NCBI RefSeq assembly: GCF_020616155.1
Contig: NZ_CP085530.1
Coordinates: 2,726,501-2,790,500 of the forward strand
Reading direction: 5' to 3'
Source: Vogesella sp. XCS3
GTDB taxonomy: Bacteria > Pseudomonadota > Gammaproteobacteria > Burkholderiales > Chromobacteriaceae
Length of the DNA stretch: 64,000 bases
Shown: positions 27,924-36,534 of the stretch, piece by piece
Layout: every line of letters starts with the position of its first letter
Position numbering within the stretch: position 1 is the first letter of the stretch
The notes under the pieces: model-generated
What the model saw: only the letters and a program-made list of their open reading frames with translations
Database searches by the model: none
Told to the model about the DNA's origin: nothing
Translations under genes and position numbers: made by a program

Positions 27924-28526
27924 TTAAGCAGCGGCGATGGCGGCTTCGGCAGCGGCCAGGGCGGCTGCTTTGGCATCCGGGCCCATCGCCACGCCTTCAG
28001 CGCGCACGAAGGACACGTCGGTGATGCCCAGGAAGCCCAGCACGGTCTTCAGGTAGTCTTCCTGGAAGTCCATTTGCTGGCCTTGCTCGTTGCTGTACAC
28101 GCCGCCACGGGCCGACACCACGTACACCTTCTTGCCACCGGCCAGGCCAACCGGGCCGGTTTCGGTGTACTTGAAGGTGCGGCCGGCTACGGCCACGCGG
28201 TCGATCCACGCTTTCAGCTGCGACGGTACGCCAAAGTTGTACATCGGGGCGCCGATCACCAGCACGTCGGCGGCCAGGAATTCGGCGATCAGCGCGTCGC
28301 TGCGGGCGGCTTCGGCTTGTTGCAGCGCGCTCCAGTCGGCCTTGTCGGTAAAGGCGGCACCCAGGATTTCGCCGGACAGATGCGGAATCTCGTTGGCGGC
28401 CAGGTCGTGGTAGGTCACCTGTGCGCCGGCGTGGCGGGCGGTCAGGCTGCTAACCAGCGCCTGGGTCAGGCCGCGGGATACCGAGTTGGTGGCGAGAATG
28501 CTGGAATCGAGGTGCAGGATGTTCAT
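27924..28526 (-). CDS. azoR: FMN-dependent NADH-azoreductase
   Basis: 200 aa. Flavodoxin-like quinone/azo reductase: MNILHLDSSIL with SVSRGL (FMN phosphate site), PMYNFGVPSQLKAWIDRV and a GGVYS loop. Detoxifies quinones and azo compounds using NADH. Divergent from a LysR-type regulator, the usual arrangement for control of azoR by that regulator. Confidence 0.93.
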   Translation of the reverse strand: MNILHLDSSILATNSVSRGLTQALVSSLTARHAGAQVTYHDLAANEIPHLSGEILGAAFTDKADWSALQQAEAARSDALIAEFLAADVLVIGAPMYNFGVPSQLKAWIDRVAVAGRTFKYTETGPVGLAGGKKVYVVSARGGVYSNEQGQQMDFQEDYLKTVLGFLGITDVSFVRAEGVAMGPDAKAAALAAAEAAIAAA

Positions 28527-28647
28527 GGTGCGGCTCCGTTGGGGGTGTGTGCCGCACGCTGCGGCGATGGGTGTACTGTAAATCTGCAACCAATCTCGCA
28601 CTAGACGGCTAGAATCGGATTCATTGTTCCACTGGCGAGACAATGTG
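28527..28647. promoter_or_regulatory. azoR / LysR divergent control region
   Basis: 121 bases between divergent starts. An interrupted dyad ATTGT-N12-ACAAT (28623-28644) just before the LysR start fits the T-N11-A style of LysR boxes and is a candidate autoregulatory site. Confidence 0.4.
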
Positions 28648-29586
28648 ATGCAAGACCTCAACGATCTGCTGTTTTTTGCCAAGGTGGTCGAGCACGGCGG
28701 CTTCAATGCCGCCAGCCGCCAGCTGGGCGTGCCCAAGTCGCGGCTGTCGCGCCGCGTGGCCGAGCTGGAAGCGCGCATCGGCGTGCGCCTGCTACAGCGC
28801 ACCACGCGCCGGCTGGCGCTCACCGACGTGGGCGCGCAGTACTACCGCCACTGCCAGGCCATGCTGGCCGAGGCCGAGGCGGCCGAAGAAACCATCGCCC
28901 GCCACACCGCCGAGCCGCGTGGCCTGGTGCGCGTCAGCTGCCCGGAGCTGCTGGCCAAGACGCTGCTGGCGCCGCTGCTGCCGGCCTTCATGGCGCGCTA
29001 CCCGCAGGTGCGCATCGTGCTGGAAGTGACCGGCCGCCGCGTTGACCTGATCAACGACGGCATCGACGTGGCGCTGCGCGTACGGCAGCGGCTGGACGAC
29101 AGCGCCAGCATCGTGGCGCGGCCACTGGCGCAAAGCGAAAGCGCGCTGGTGGCCAGCCCTGCGCTGATTGCGGCCCAGGGTTGGCCGCAGCACCCTGCCG
29201 CCCTCACCGCCTGGCCGGCGCTGGTGATGAGCCGCCCCGACGGCCGTGGCGAGTGGCCGCTGCTGGACGAAGTGGGCCAGCTCACCCGGCTGGATATCGC
29301 CGAACCGCGGCTGATGACCGACGACCTGCTGGTGCTGCGCGAAGCCGCCATCGCCGGCAGCGGCCTGGCGCTGCTGCCGCTGATGGTGTGCCACGACGCG
29401 CTGGCCGATGGCCGCCTGCTGCGCGTGCTGCCCGGCTACCGCACGCCGGACGGCATTTTGCACGCCGCGTTTACCGGGCGCCGCCACCTGATACCGGCGG
29501 TGCGTTGTTTTATCGATTTTCTGGTGGAGGCGCTGCCGCCGCAGCTGGCGCGCTGCGAAGGGCACGGCCTGCCCTTGCCCGGCTGA
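28648..29586 (+). CDS. LysR-family transcriptional regulator
   Basis: 312 aa. N-terminal winged HTH (FAKVVEHGGFNAASRQLGVPKSRLSRRV, residues about 10-40) and a C-terminal periplasmic-binding-like effector domain (CPELLAKTLLAPLL; DGIDVALRV). Most like the CrgA/DsdC-type group that controls adjacent redox enzymes. Start MQDLNDLLFF is chosen over an ATG 24 bases upstream. Predicted to control azoR; effector unknown. Confidence 0.92.
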   Translation: MQDLNDLLFFAKVVEHGGFNAASRQLGVPKSRLSRRVAELEARIGVRLLQRTTRRLALTDVGAQYYRHCQAMLAEAEAAEETIARHTAEPRGLVRVSCPELLAKTLLAPLLPAFMARYPQVRIVLEVTGRRVDLINDGIDVALRVRQRLDDSASIVARPLAQSESALVASPALIAAQGWPQHPAALTAWPALVMSRPDGRGEWPLLDEVGQLTRLDIAEPRLMTDDLLVLREAAIAGSGLALLPLMVCHDALADGRLLRVLPGYRTPDGILHAAFTGRRHLIPAVRCFIDFLVEALPPQLARCEGHGLPLPG

Positions 29587-29628
29587 ACAAGCACCGCAGG
29601 CGCCGCCACCGTTGCAAGGAGAGCAAGC

Positions 29629-29778
29629 ATGAAAATGCGCAAGAAAGCCGATCTGCCCAGCAAGGTGTGCGCCGCCTGCGGCCGCCCGTTCAGCTGGCGC
29701 AAAAAATGGCAGGCGGTGTGGGACGAGGTGAAGTACTGCTCCGACCGCTGCCGCCATACGCGCAGGGGCGCAGCATGA
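29629..29778 (+). CDS. DUF2256 small zinc-finger protein
   Basis: 49 aa. Matches the DUF2256 pattern: LPSKVCAACGRPFSWRKKW followed by VKYCSDRCR, i.e. two CxxC/CxxxC-type pairs that should bind one zinc. AAGGAG lies 9 bases upstream. DUF2256 genes are commonly next to DASH cryptochromes, as here, where the stop overlaps the cryptochrome start by four bases (ATGA). Function unknown. Confidence 0.88.
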   Translation: MKMRKKADLPSKVCAACGRPFSWRKKWQAVWDEVKYCSDRCRHTRRGAA

Positions 29779-31052
29779 GCGCGGTAGCGTACTGGTTCCG
29801 CCACGACCTGCGCCTGGGCGACAACCCGGCCTTGTGCCAGGCGCTGGCGCACGCTGACACCCTGCTGCCGGTGGTGTGCCTCGACGATAGCTGGCAGCCG
29901 CACTCGCCGTGGCCGTTTGCCCGCCTGTCACCGGCGCGGCAGCGGGTGCGCGCCGACGCCATCGCCGCGCTGGACGCCGCCTTGCAAGCGCGCGGCAGCC
30001 GCCTGCTGCTGCTGCACGGCGCACCGCAGCAGGTGTTGCCGCCGCTATTGGCGCGCCATGGCGTGCAGCGCATCGTGGCCGAAGACATCGCCGCTCCCGA
30101 GGAGCAGGCGCAGGTAGCTGCCTTGCGCCTGGCCGGCTTCGCTGTAGACACCGTATGGCAGAGCACGCTGCTAGACCCGGCCAGCCTGCCGTTTGCCCCT
30201 GCCGCGCTGCCGGCCAGCTTTACCGCCTTCCGCCAGCGGGTGGAAGCCGCCGCGGTACGCCCGCCCGCGCCGTTGGCCGCACCGGCCCGGCTGCCGCCGC
30301 CCCCCGCCGGGGTGGACTGGCCGCCCTTGCCGTTGATCGACACCCAGCCCGACCCGCGCAGCAGCCTGCCGTGGCACCTGCCGGCGGCGCACGCTGGCGA
30401 GGCGGCCGGCCTCGCGCATCTGCAGCAGTACCTGGCGCGCGACCTGCCCCGCACGTACAAGGCCACCCGCAATAGTCTGATCGGGCAGGACTACTCCAGC
30501 AAGTGGTCGCTGTGGCTGGCACTGGGCAGCGTGTCGGCACGCACGCTGTACGCCGCGCTGCAGGGCTACGAGGCACAGCACGGCGCCAGCGACGGCAGCT
30601 ACTGGCTGTGGTTCGAGCTGCTGTGGCGCGATTACTTCCGCCTGCTGCACCTGCAGTACGGCGCCAGGCTGTACCGGGGCCGTGGCCTGCACGGCCAGCC
30701 GCCGGCACCGATGGCGGACGAGGCGTTTGCGCGCTGGTGCCAAGGCCGTACCGGCCACGCTTTTATCGATGCCGGCATGCGCGAGTTGGTCGCAACCGGC
30801 TATCTGTCCAACCGCCTGCGCCAGAACGTGGCCAGTTATCTGATTCACGATCTGGGCGGCGACTGGCGCGCCGGCGCGGCGTGGTTCGAAGCGCAGCTGG
30901 TGGATTACGACGTGTACAGCAACCAGGGCAACTGGCTGTACCTGGCCGGGCGCGGCACCGACCCGCGCGGCAGCCGCCGTTTCAACCCCGACAAGCAGGC
31001 CGCCGATTACGACGCCGACGGCGCCTATCGCCGGCTGTGGGGCACGCGCTAG
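29775..31052 (+). CDS. DASH-family cryptochrome/photolyase
   Basis: 425 aa. N-terminal photolyase domain (AYWFRHDLRLGDNPAL) and FAD-binding domain with DASH signatures: YKATRNSLIGQDYSSKWS, RTGHAFIDAGMREL and SNRLRQNVASYLIHDL, then NQGNWLY. DASH proteins repair CPDs mainly in single-stranded DNA and may sense blue light. Co-transcribed with DUF2256. A second photolyase-family gene lies 2 kb upstream. Confidence 0.93.
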   Translation: MSAVAYWFRHDLRLGDNPALCQALAHADTLLPVVCLDDSWQPHSPWPFARLSPARQRVRADAIAALDAALQARGSRLLLLHGAPQQVLPPLLARHGVQRIVAEDIAAPEEQAQVAALRLAGFAVDTVWQSTLLDPASLPFAPAALPASFTAFRQRVEAAAVRPPAPLAAPARLPPPPAGVDWPPLPLIDTQPDPRSSLPWHLPAAHAGEAAGLAHLQQYLARDLPRTYKATRNSLIGQDYSSKWSLWLALGSVSARTLYAALQGYEAQHGASDGSYWLWFELLWRDYFRLLHLQYGARLYRGRGLHGQPPAPMADEAFARWCQGRTGHAFIDAGMRELVATGYLSNRLRQNVASYLIHDLGGDWRAGAAWFEAQLVDYDVYSNQGNWLYLAGRGTDPRGSRRFNPDKQAADYDADGAYRRLWGTR

Positions 31053-31128
31053 GCACTGCGGCCAACCTTGGCGCTGCCAATAAAACCACAGCCCGCGAGC
31101 TGGCCGCTTGCCGTGATGGCGTTACTGA

Positions 31129-31157
31129 AAGTAATGTATCAATGTGATACGTTACTT
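31129..31157. promoter_or_regulatory. Operator-like inverted repeat before DinB-like gene
   Basis: AAGTAATGTATCA - ATG - TGATACGTTACTT: 13-base arms with one mismatch and a 3-base spacer, ending 11 bases before the start codon and touching the AAGGAG ribosome site. A bound protein would block initiation. No regulator gene is adjacent. Confidence 0.65.
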
Positions 31158-31168
31158 AAGGAGCTGTT

Positions 31169-31960
31169 ATGCACAACCGCTTTGACCAGTTTCGCCAGAC
31201 CGCGCTGGGCCGCCAGCTGGAAGCGCTGATCGACCACCCGCAGCGCTACACCGAATACGCCGCGCTGTCGCGTGCCGGCCTGCCGGCCGTTACCGCCATC
31301 GTGCACACGCTGCAGCGCTGCTTTCCCGAGCTGGACGCCGACCAGAGCGCGCGCCAGTTCTGCGGCGCCATGGTGGGCGAGGTGATGCGCCGTCACGGCC
31401 ACGCGTTGCTGCGGCCGCGCGGGCGGGTGCCGGGCGGCTACTTCAGTTACGGCGCGGTGTGGTCGCCGCTGCCGGTAGCGCGCGACTTTGCCACCCTGCT
31501 GGCCGAGCTGGCGGCGATGCCGCAGCGCGTGGCCGACAAGCTGGCAGCCATCCCGGCGGCGCGGCGCAGCGAACGCCCGGCTGGCACCGCCTTCAGCGCG
31601 CTGGAGCACGCCTGCCACCTGCGCGACCTGGACCGCGACGCCTTCCTGCCGCGCATCGAGGCCATGCTGGCCAGCCCGCTGGCCGAGCTGCACGGCGTCA
31701 ACGGTAGCGAGTGGGCGCAGCAGCGCGGCTATCAGCAGCAGGACTTTGCCGCCGCGCTGGCCGGCTTTGCTACCGCACGCGCGGCCTTGCTGGCGCGCTT
31801 GCAAAGCTGTGGCGAGGCCGAGCAGGCGCGGGTAGCGGTGTGGGAAGGCCAGCGCCGGCTGACGCTGGCCGAGCTGGTAGCCGACATGGCCGACCACGAC
31901 GCGACGCACTTGCTGGAAATCGACGAGCTGCTGCTGGCGCTGGACGGCGTGGCGGTGTGA
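31169..31960 (+). CDS. DinB-superfamily protein
   Basis: 263 aa. The second half matches the four-helix DinB/YfiT fold (ALEHACHLRDLDRDAF, ELVADMADHDATHLLEIDELL), with three spaced His that could bind a metal. The first ~110 residues form an extra domain I cannot place. DinB-like proteins are metal-dependent thiol transferases or unknown hydrolases. AAGGAG lies 7 bases before ATG, within an operator-like dyad. Confidence 0.75.
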   Translation: MHNRFDQFRQTALGRQLEALIDHPQRYTEYAALSRAGLPAVTAIVHTLQRCFPELDADQSARQFCGAMVGEVMRRHGHALLRPRGRVPGGYFSYGAVWSPLPVARDFATLLAELAAMPQRVADKLAAIPAARRSERPAGTAFSALEHACHLRDLDRDAFLPRIEAMLASPLAELHGVNGSEWAQQRGYQQQDFAAALAGFATARAALLARLQSCGEAEQARVAVWEGQRRLTLAELVADMADHDATHLLEIDELLLALDGVAV

Positions 31961-31989
31961 GGCGGTGCGGCCAGGGTTGGCCGCACGGC

Positions 31990-32631
31990 TTACGCCAGCA
32001 GCGGCAGCGCGTCAGCCAGCGTGTGCAGCGTGGCGTCGGCGGCGCAGAAGTCGTGGCCGTGGTTGAAGTCGTGGCGCAGCACCAGGCAGCGGCAGCCGGC
32101 GGCACGGGCGGCGGCCAGGCCAGCGGCGGAATCTTCCAGCACGCACACGGCGCTGGCAGGCAGCTGCAGTTTGTCCAGCGCCAGCAGGTAGGCCGCCGGG
32201 TCGGGTTTGTGACGGTCCACGTCTTCCTTGCTGATGACCAGCTCGAAGCGCTCGGCCACGCCGCAGCGCTCCAGGACGGAATCCACCATCCAGCGCGCCG
32301 CGCTGCTGACCACGGCCAGACGCACACCGGCAGCCTGTGCGGCGGCCAGCAGCGCGTCGGCGCCGGGGCTCAGGCAGGCTTCGTCGGCCAGCAGCTGCTG
32401 GTAGCGCGGGCGGAAGTGTTCGTTAAAGGTGGCCAGATCGATCTCAAGGTTGGCCAGCCGGAAAAAGTGGCTGGTGACGGTGGGCCAGTCGCCGCCCATT
32501 ACGTCGGCGTAACGGCGGTAATCGACCGGGTGGCCGAAGGCGGCGCAGGTATCGGCCAGCGCGCGGCCTTTCAGGCTTTCGCTGGCGGCCAGCGTACCGT
32601 CCAGATCAAATAGCAGGGCTTGGGTTTGCAT
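31990..32631 (-). CDS. HAD-superfamily hydrolase (phosphatase/phosphoglucomutase-like)
   Basis: 213 aa. HAD motif I DLDGT (nucleophile Asp9), motif II VVSSA, motif III Lys in DRHKPDP, motif IV LEDSAAGLAAA. The helical cap between motifs I and II puts it with beta-phosphoglucomutase-like and sugar-phosphate phosphatases (subfamily IA). Substrate unknown. Confidence 0.9.
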   Translation of the reverse strand: MQTQALLFDLDGTLAASESLKGRALADTCAAFGHPVDYRRYADVMGGDWPTVTSHFFRLANLEIDLATFNEHFRPRYQQLLADEACLSPGADALLAAAQAAGVRLAVVSSAARWMVDSVLERCGVAERFELVISKEDVDRHKPDPAAYLLALDKLQLPASAVCVLEDSAAGLAAARAAGCRCLVLRHDFNHGHDFCAADATLHTLADALPLLA

Positions 32632-32684
32632 CGAATTAATGCCATGGGAATGATGCCGGTAGTGTAACACGCCCCCGTTGTGGC

Positions 32685-33179
32685 TCAGCCCAGCGCCAGC
32701 AGCAGGTTGTGGTGGGCGCTGCCGTCCAGCTCGAATACGGTGTCGCCGACGTGTTGCAGGCCTTGTGCCTGGTAGAAGGCGATGGCGCGGGTATTGTGCT
32801 GCCACACGCTCAGCCACAGCGCGCCGGCACGGCGGTGGGCGTGTTGCAGCAGCTGGCGGCCCAGCCCCTGGCCGGCAAACAGCGGGTGAACGTACAGCGT
32901 GGCCAGCTCGCAGTTGGCCGCGTGCTGGCCGGGGCAGGCCTGGCCGTGCTGCAGTGTGGCGTAGGCCAGTAGCTGGCCGTCCCGTTCGGCCAGCCACACC
33001 TCGTATTGCGGGTTGGCCAGCAGCGCCTGTTTGGCGTGGACGGTGAAACGGCCCTGCACGTAGCCGGCCAGGCTGGCGTTGATGCCGTCGGTGCTGTAGG
33101 TATGCAGCCAGACCAGCGCGCCCAGGGCGGCAAGGTTGGCCGCATCGGCGGCGCCGGCGCGGCGCAGGGTGGCGCTCAC
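32685..33179 (-). CDS. GNAT N-acetyltransferase (GTG start)
   Basis: 164 aa. GNAT fold with acetyl-CoA loop LFAGQGLGRQLLQHA and the final strand block WQHNTRAIAFYQAQGL. The initiator is GTG, overlapping the thiE stop by four bases (GTGA), so it is the third gene of thiD-thiE-GNAT. A role linked to thiamin is not evident; it may simply be carried in the operon. Confidence 0.87.
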   Translation of the reverse strand: MSATLRRAGAADAANLAALGALVWLHTYSTDGINASLAGYVQGRFTVHAKQALLANPQYEVWLAERDGQLLAYATLQHGQACPGQHAANCELATLYVHPLFAGQGLGRQLLQHAHRRAGALWLSVWQHNTRAIAFYQAQGLQHVGDTVFELDGSAHHNLLLALG

Positions 33180-33784
33180 GCGTACAGCGCGGCCAGGGTA
33201 GCGGCGCGTTCGGCGATGCCGTCGCCGTCGAACAGGCTGCCGATCACGGCGATGGCGTCGGCACCGGCGGCTACCACCTGGGCGGCGTTGTCCGGGGTGA
33301 TGCCGCCGATGGCCACGCGCGGTACGCCCAGGCCGGCGGCGTCGGCAAACAGCGATAGCGGTGCGTGCACGGCGCCGGGCTTGGTGCCGGAGGCAAATAC
33401 CGCGCCGAAGGCCACGTAGCTGGCGCCGGCGGCTACCGCGCTGCGCGCCAGGTCCAGGCTGTTGTAGCAGCTGGCGCCGATGATGGCACCATCGCCCAGC
33501 CGCGCGCGGGCGGCGGCAATGGCGTCGTCGTCACGCCCCAGATGCACGCCGTCGGCGCGGATGGCTTCGGCCAGCGCCACGTCGTCGTTCACGATAAACA
33601 GCGCGCCACGGCTTTGCGCCAGGCTTTTCAGGATATTGGCCTGCCACAGGCGGCGCACGGCGTCGTGGCTCTTGTTGCGGTATTGCAGGATGCGCGCGCC
33701 ACCGTCGAGGGCGGCACTGACTTGCTCGATCAGCTGTTCGCTGTTGTCGGTGTCGGGGGTAATGGCGTACAGGCCGCGGATCAT
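33176..33784 (-). CDS. thiE: Thiamine-phosphate synthase
   Basis: 202 aa. Joins HMP-PP to thiazole phosphate. Recognisable ThiE blocks: LQYRNK (pyrophosphate-binding Arg/Lys), FIVNDD, GVHLGRDD, and AIGGIT near the C-terminus. Overlaps thiD and the GNAT gene by four bases on each side. Confidence 0.95.
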   Translation of the reverse strand: MIRGLYAITPDTDNSEQLIEQVSAALDGGARILQYRNKSHDAVRRLWQANILKSLAQSRGALFIVNDDVALAEAIRADGVHLGRDDDAIAAARARLGDGAIIGASCYNSLDLARSAVAAGASYVAFGAVFASGTKPGAVHAPLSLFADAAGLGVPRVAIGGITPDNAAQVVAAGADAIAVIGSLFDGDGIAERAATLAALYA

Positions 33785-34635
33785 GGCGTGTCGGTGTCCT
33801 TGTCGTCGTCTTCGCTGGCGTCGTCGTTGGCCCAGAACAGGCGGTCGGGGATGTACTGGCCCATACCGGGGCGGAAGCCGTAGCGCAGCGCCTGCCAGGT
33901 GAAATCTTGTGCTTCTTTTACTGCTTCGGGTACCGCCAGGCCGCGTGCCACCAGGCCGGCAATGGCCGAGGCCAGCGTGCAGCCGGAGCCGTGGAAGCTG
34001 CCATTGAGCCGCGGCCAGGTGTCGGCACGAATCTCGCCGGCCAGGTCGTACAGGCGGTTTTCCACGTCGCGGGTGGCTTCGTGGGTGCCGGTAATAAATA
34101 CGTAGTCGCAGCCCAGGTGGGTCAGGCGCTTGGCGCAGTCGGCCAGGCTGAGGCTTTCTTCGTCTTCGTCATCGTTGGCCGCCAGGCGGCGCGCTTCCAC
34201 GCTATTGGGTGTGAGTACGGTAACTTGCGGCAGCAGCACGTCGCGCAGCACGTGGATGAGCTCTTCGCGCGATAGCTCGTCGCCACGGCCGCTGGCCAGT
34301 ACCGGGTCGTAGATCAGCGGGATGTCGGGGTAGTCGCTGGCCAGCTCGGCAATGGCCACGGCATTGTCGATGCTGCCTATCATCCCCACCTTGAACGCGG
34401 CCACCGGCATGTCTTCCAGCACCGCGCGCGCCTGGTCCAGCACCCATTCGTCGTCGATGACCATAAAGTCCTGCACGCCGCGCGTATCCTGCACGGTAAT
34501 GGCGGTAATCACCGATAAAGGGTGGCAGCCCATGCTGGCCAGGGTAAGGATATCGGCCTGGATGCCGGCGCCACCGGTGGGGTCGGAGCCGGCCAGTGTC
34601 AGCACAATGGGGGGGAGCGGGTTGTCAGTGCTCAA
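33781..34635 (-). CDS. thiD: Hydroxymethylpyrimidine/phosphomethylpyrimidine kinase
   Basis: 284 aa. Phosphorylates HMP and HMP-P for thiamin synthesis. Ribokinase-like fold with LAGSDPTGGAGIQADI at the N-terminus and GSGCTLASAIAG at the catalytic/anion-hole site. It has an acidic C-terminal tail (DDASEDDDKDTDTP). First gene of thiD-thiE-GNAT. I see no THI element upstream, unlike thiC. Confidence 0.95.
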   Translation of the reverse strand: MSTDNPLPPIVLTLAGSDPTGGAGIQADILTLASMGCHPLSVITAITVQDTRGVQDFMVIDDEWVLDQARAVLEDMPVAAFKVGMIGSIDNAVAIAELASDYPDIPLIYDPVLASGRGDELSREELIHVLRDVLLPQVTVLTPNSVEARRLAANDDEDEESLSLADCAKRLTHLGCDYVFITGTHEATRDVENRLYDLAGEIRADTWPRLNGSFHGSGCTLASAIAGLVARGLAVPEAVKEAQDFTWQALRYGFRPGMGQYIPDRLFWANDDASEDDDKDTDTP

Positions 34636-34747
34636 GGCTTGACCTCTTTTCTCGCGGCTGGATTTACAATAGGGGCAATGCGGTGTGCCGCGCGGCGATT
34701 GTAACGCGCCCCCATGACTTCATATTACTCTTTCAAAGGCTAACGCT

Positions 34748-34912
34748 ATGCAAACCTGGATGTGTCTGATCTGCGGCTTTATCTACGACGAAGCGGCAGG
34801 CCGCCCCGAAGACGGTATCGCGCCGGGTACCAAGTGGGAAGACGTGCCCATGAACTGGACCTGCCCCGATTGTGACGCCCGCAAGGACGACTTTGAAATG
34901 ATGGCGTTCTAA
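34748..34912 (+). CDS. Rubredoxin
   Basis: 54 aa, standard length. Two iron-binding loops, CLICG at residues 6-10 and CPDCD at 39-43, hold one Fe in a 4-Cys site. Electron carrier in the cytoplasm, partner unknown. ATG preceded by AAAGG. Divergent from thiD; 29 bases before the M48 lipoprotein gene. Confidence 0.96.
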   Translation: MQTWMCLICGFIYDEAAGRPEDGIAPGTKWEDVPMNWTCPDCDARKDDFEMMAF

Positions 34913-34941
34913 GCCATCTGCAAGCAGAAAGGCAAACTACG

Positions 34942-35751
34942 ATGAACAAGCTGGCTACCCGCACCGCTACCGCCCTGCTTCTGGCCGCTGCGCTGGCAGG
35001 CTGTGTCAATACCACTTCCAGCGGCGAGGTGGGCGTCAAGCGCAAGCAGTTCGTGCTGCTGTCGTCGCAAGAGGTAGACCAGCAGTCTGCCATGGCCTAC
35101 AGCCAGGAGCTGGCCAAGGCCAAGCAGGCCGGCGCGCTGAATGCCGACCCGGCCACCACCCGCCGCGTGCGCGCCATTTCCGACCGCCTGATCCGCCAGG
35201 TAGGCGCTTTCCGCCTGGACGCCATGAAATGGCAGTGGGAAGTGAACGTGGCCAGCGTGGACGAGCTGAACGCCTACTGCATGGCCGGCGGCAAGATCAT
35301 GGTGTACACCGGCCTGATCAACAAGCTCAAAGCCACCGACGACGAGCTGGCCACGGTGATCGGCCACGAAATCGCCCACGCGCTGCGTGAGCATAGCCGC
35401 GAGGGCATGAGCGAGGAGTACGCCAAGCAGGCCGGCCTGAATATCGTGGGCCAGCTGGCCGGGCTGTCGCAGACGTCCATGCAGTTGGCCGCACTGGCCA
35501 CCGACGTGGCGCTGTCCAAGCCGCACAGCCGCGTAATGGAAACCGAAGCCGACACCATCGGCCTGGAGCTGATGGCGCGCGCGGGCTACAACCCGCAGGC
35601 CTCGGTATCGCTGTGGCAGAAGATGATGAAAGCCGGCGGCGGCAGCGGGCCGGGCTTTTTGTCTACCCACCCGTCGGGTGAGGCGCGTATTGGCGAGCTG
35701 CAACGCTTGATTCCCAAGGTGATGCCGCTGTACCAGTCGGCCAAGCGCTAA
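34942..35751 (+). CDS. M48-family metalloprotease lipoprotein (LoiP-like)
   Basis: 269 aa. Lipoprotein signal peptide with lipobox LAGC, so periplasmic-side membrane anchored. Zinc motif HEIAH at about residues 142-146 and downstream ligand in METEAD. Similar in size and layout to E. coli LoiP (YggG), which works in envelope quality control. Followed 13 bases later by the YjbR gene. Confidence 0.9.
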   Translation: MNKLATRTATALLLAAALAGCVNTTSSGEVGVKRKQFVLLSSQEVDQQSAMAYSQELAKAKQAGALNADPATTRRVRAISDRLIRQVGAFRLDAMKWQWEVNVASVDELNAYCMAGGKIMVYTGLINKLKATDDELATVIGHEIAHALREHSREGMSEEYAKQAGLNIVGQLAGLSQTSMQLAALATDVALSKPHSRVMETEADTIGLELMARAGYNPQASVSLWQKMMKAGGGSGPGFLSTHPSGEARIGELQRLIPKVMPLYQSAKR

Positions 35752-35756
35752 GGCCG

Positions 35757-35772
35757 CGTTTCACGTGAAACT
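35757..35772. other. parS-like site 4 (perfect 14-bp core)
   Basis: CGTTTCACGTGAAACT contains the full parS core GTTTCACGTGAAAC with no mismatch; only the outermost bases differ from the 16-mer. It lies between the M48 gene and YjbR and contains the YjbR start codon. Confidence 0.75.
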
Positions 35773-36115
35773 TACCCCCGCCCAGCTGGACCAACTGCAC
35801 GCTGCCGCGCTGGCGCTACCCGGCGCCGGCAGCGAGCTGCTGTGGGACGGCGTAACGGTGCTGAAGGTGGAAGGCAAGATGTTTGCCACCTTTGTGGCCG
35901 ACGCGCTGGCCTACAAGGTGGCCGATGGCGATTTTCTGGCGCTGTCCGGCCTGCCCGGCGTGCGCCCGGCCCCCTATCTGGCGCGCGCGCATTGGATCAG
36001 CATCGCCAGTACCGAGGCGCTGCCGCTGGCCGAGCTGGCGGCAGGGTTGGCCGCATCGCACCGGCTGGTGCTGAGTAAACTCCCCAAAAAAGTACGCGCC
36101 GCGTACGGACTGTGA
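35765..36115 (+). CDS. MmcQ/YjbR-family protein (GTG start inside a parS-like site)
   Basis: 116 aa. Family blocks KVEGKMFA, PAPYLARAHWI and SKLPKKVRAAYGL identify a YjbR/MmcQ (CyaY-like fold) protein, a possible DNA-binding fold of unknown role. The initiator GTG at 35765 is the middle of CACGTG in the parS-like palindrome, and no Shine-Dalgarno is obvious since GGCCGCG precedes it. Ends just before hemJ. Confidence 0.85.
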   Translation: MKLTPAQLDQLHAAALALPGAGSELLWDGVTVLKVEGKMFATFVADALAYKVADGDFLALSGLPGVRPAPYLARAHWISIASTEALPLAELAAGLAASHRLVLSKLPKKVRAAYGL

Positions 36116-36117
36116 CC

Positions 36118-36534
36118 ATGGCCTATTTGTATATCAAGGCGTTTCACCTGTTTTTTGTCATCTCGTGGTTTGCCGGCCTGTTCTACCTGCCGCGCCTGTT
36201 CGTCAACCTGGCCATGGCCACGCCCGGCGCCGAGTACGACCGCTTGCTGCTGATGTCGCACAAGCTGCTGCGTTTCATGACGCCCTTGGGCGTGCTGGCC
36301 ATGGCGCTGGGCCTGGTACTGTGGCTGGGTTACGGTGTAAGCGGCGGCTGGCTGCACGCCAAGCTCACGCTGGTAGCCGGCCTGATTGCCTACCACGGCT
36401 ACTGTTTCAAGCTGCAGCGCGATTTCGTGGCGCGGCAGAACGCGCGCAGCCACGTGTGGTTCCGCTTCTTCAACGAGCTGCCGGTGCTGGTGTTGCTGGC
36501 CGTGCTCATTCTTGTGATCGTGAAACCGTTCTGA
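36118..36534 (+). CDS. hemJ: HemJ-like membrane protein (CopD/UPF0093 family)
   Basis: 138 aa with four transmembrane helices. The conserved first helix (KAFHLFFVISWFAGLFYLPR) with its His and the SHKLLRFMTPLG block match HemJ, the protoporphyrinogen IX oxidase of most proteobacteria that lack HemG/HemY. This would serve heme synthesis together with hemL 2 kb away. The downstream lipoprotein start overlaps its stop (TGATG). Confidence 0.8.
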   Translation: MAYLYIKAFHLFFVISWFAGLFYLPRLFVNLAMATPGAEYDRLLLMSHKLLRFMTPLGVLAMALGLVLWLGYGVSGGWLHAKLTLVAGLIAYHGYCFKLQRDFVARQNARSHVWFRFFNELPVLVLLAVLILVIVKPF

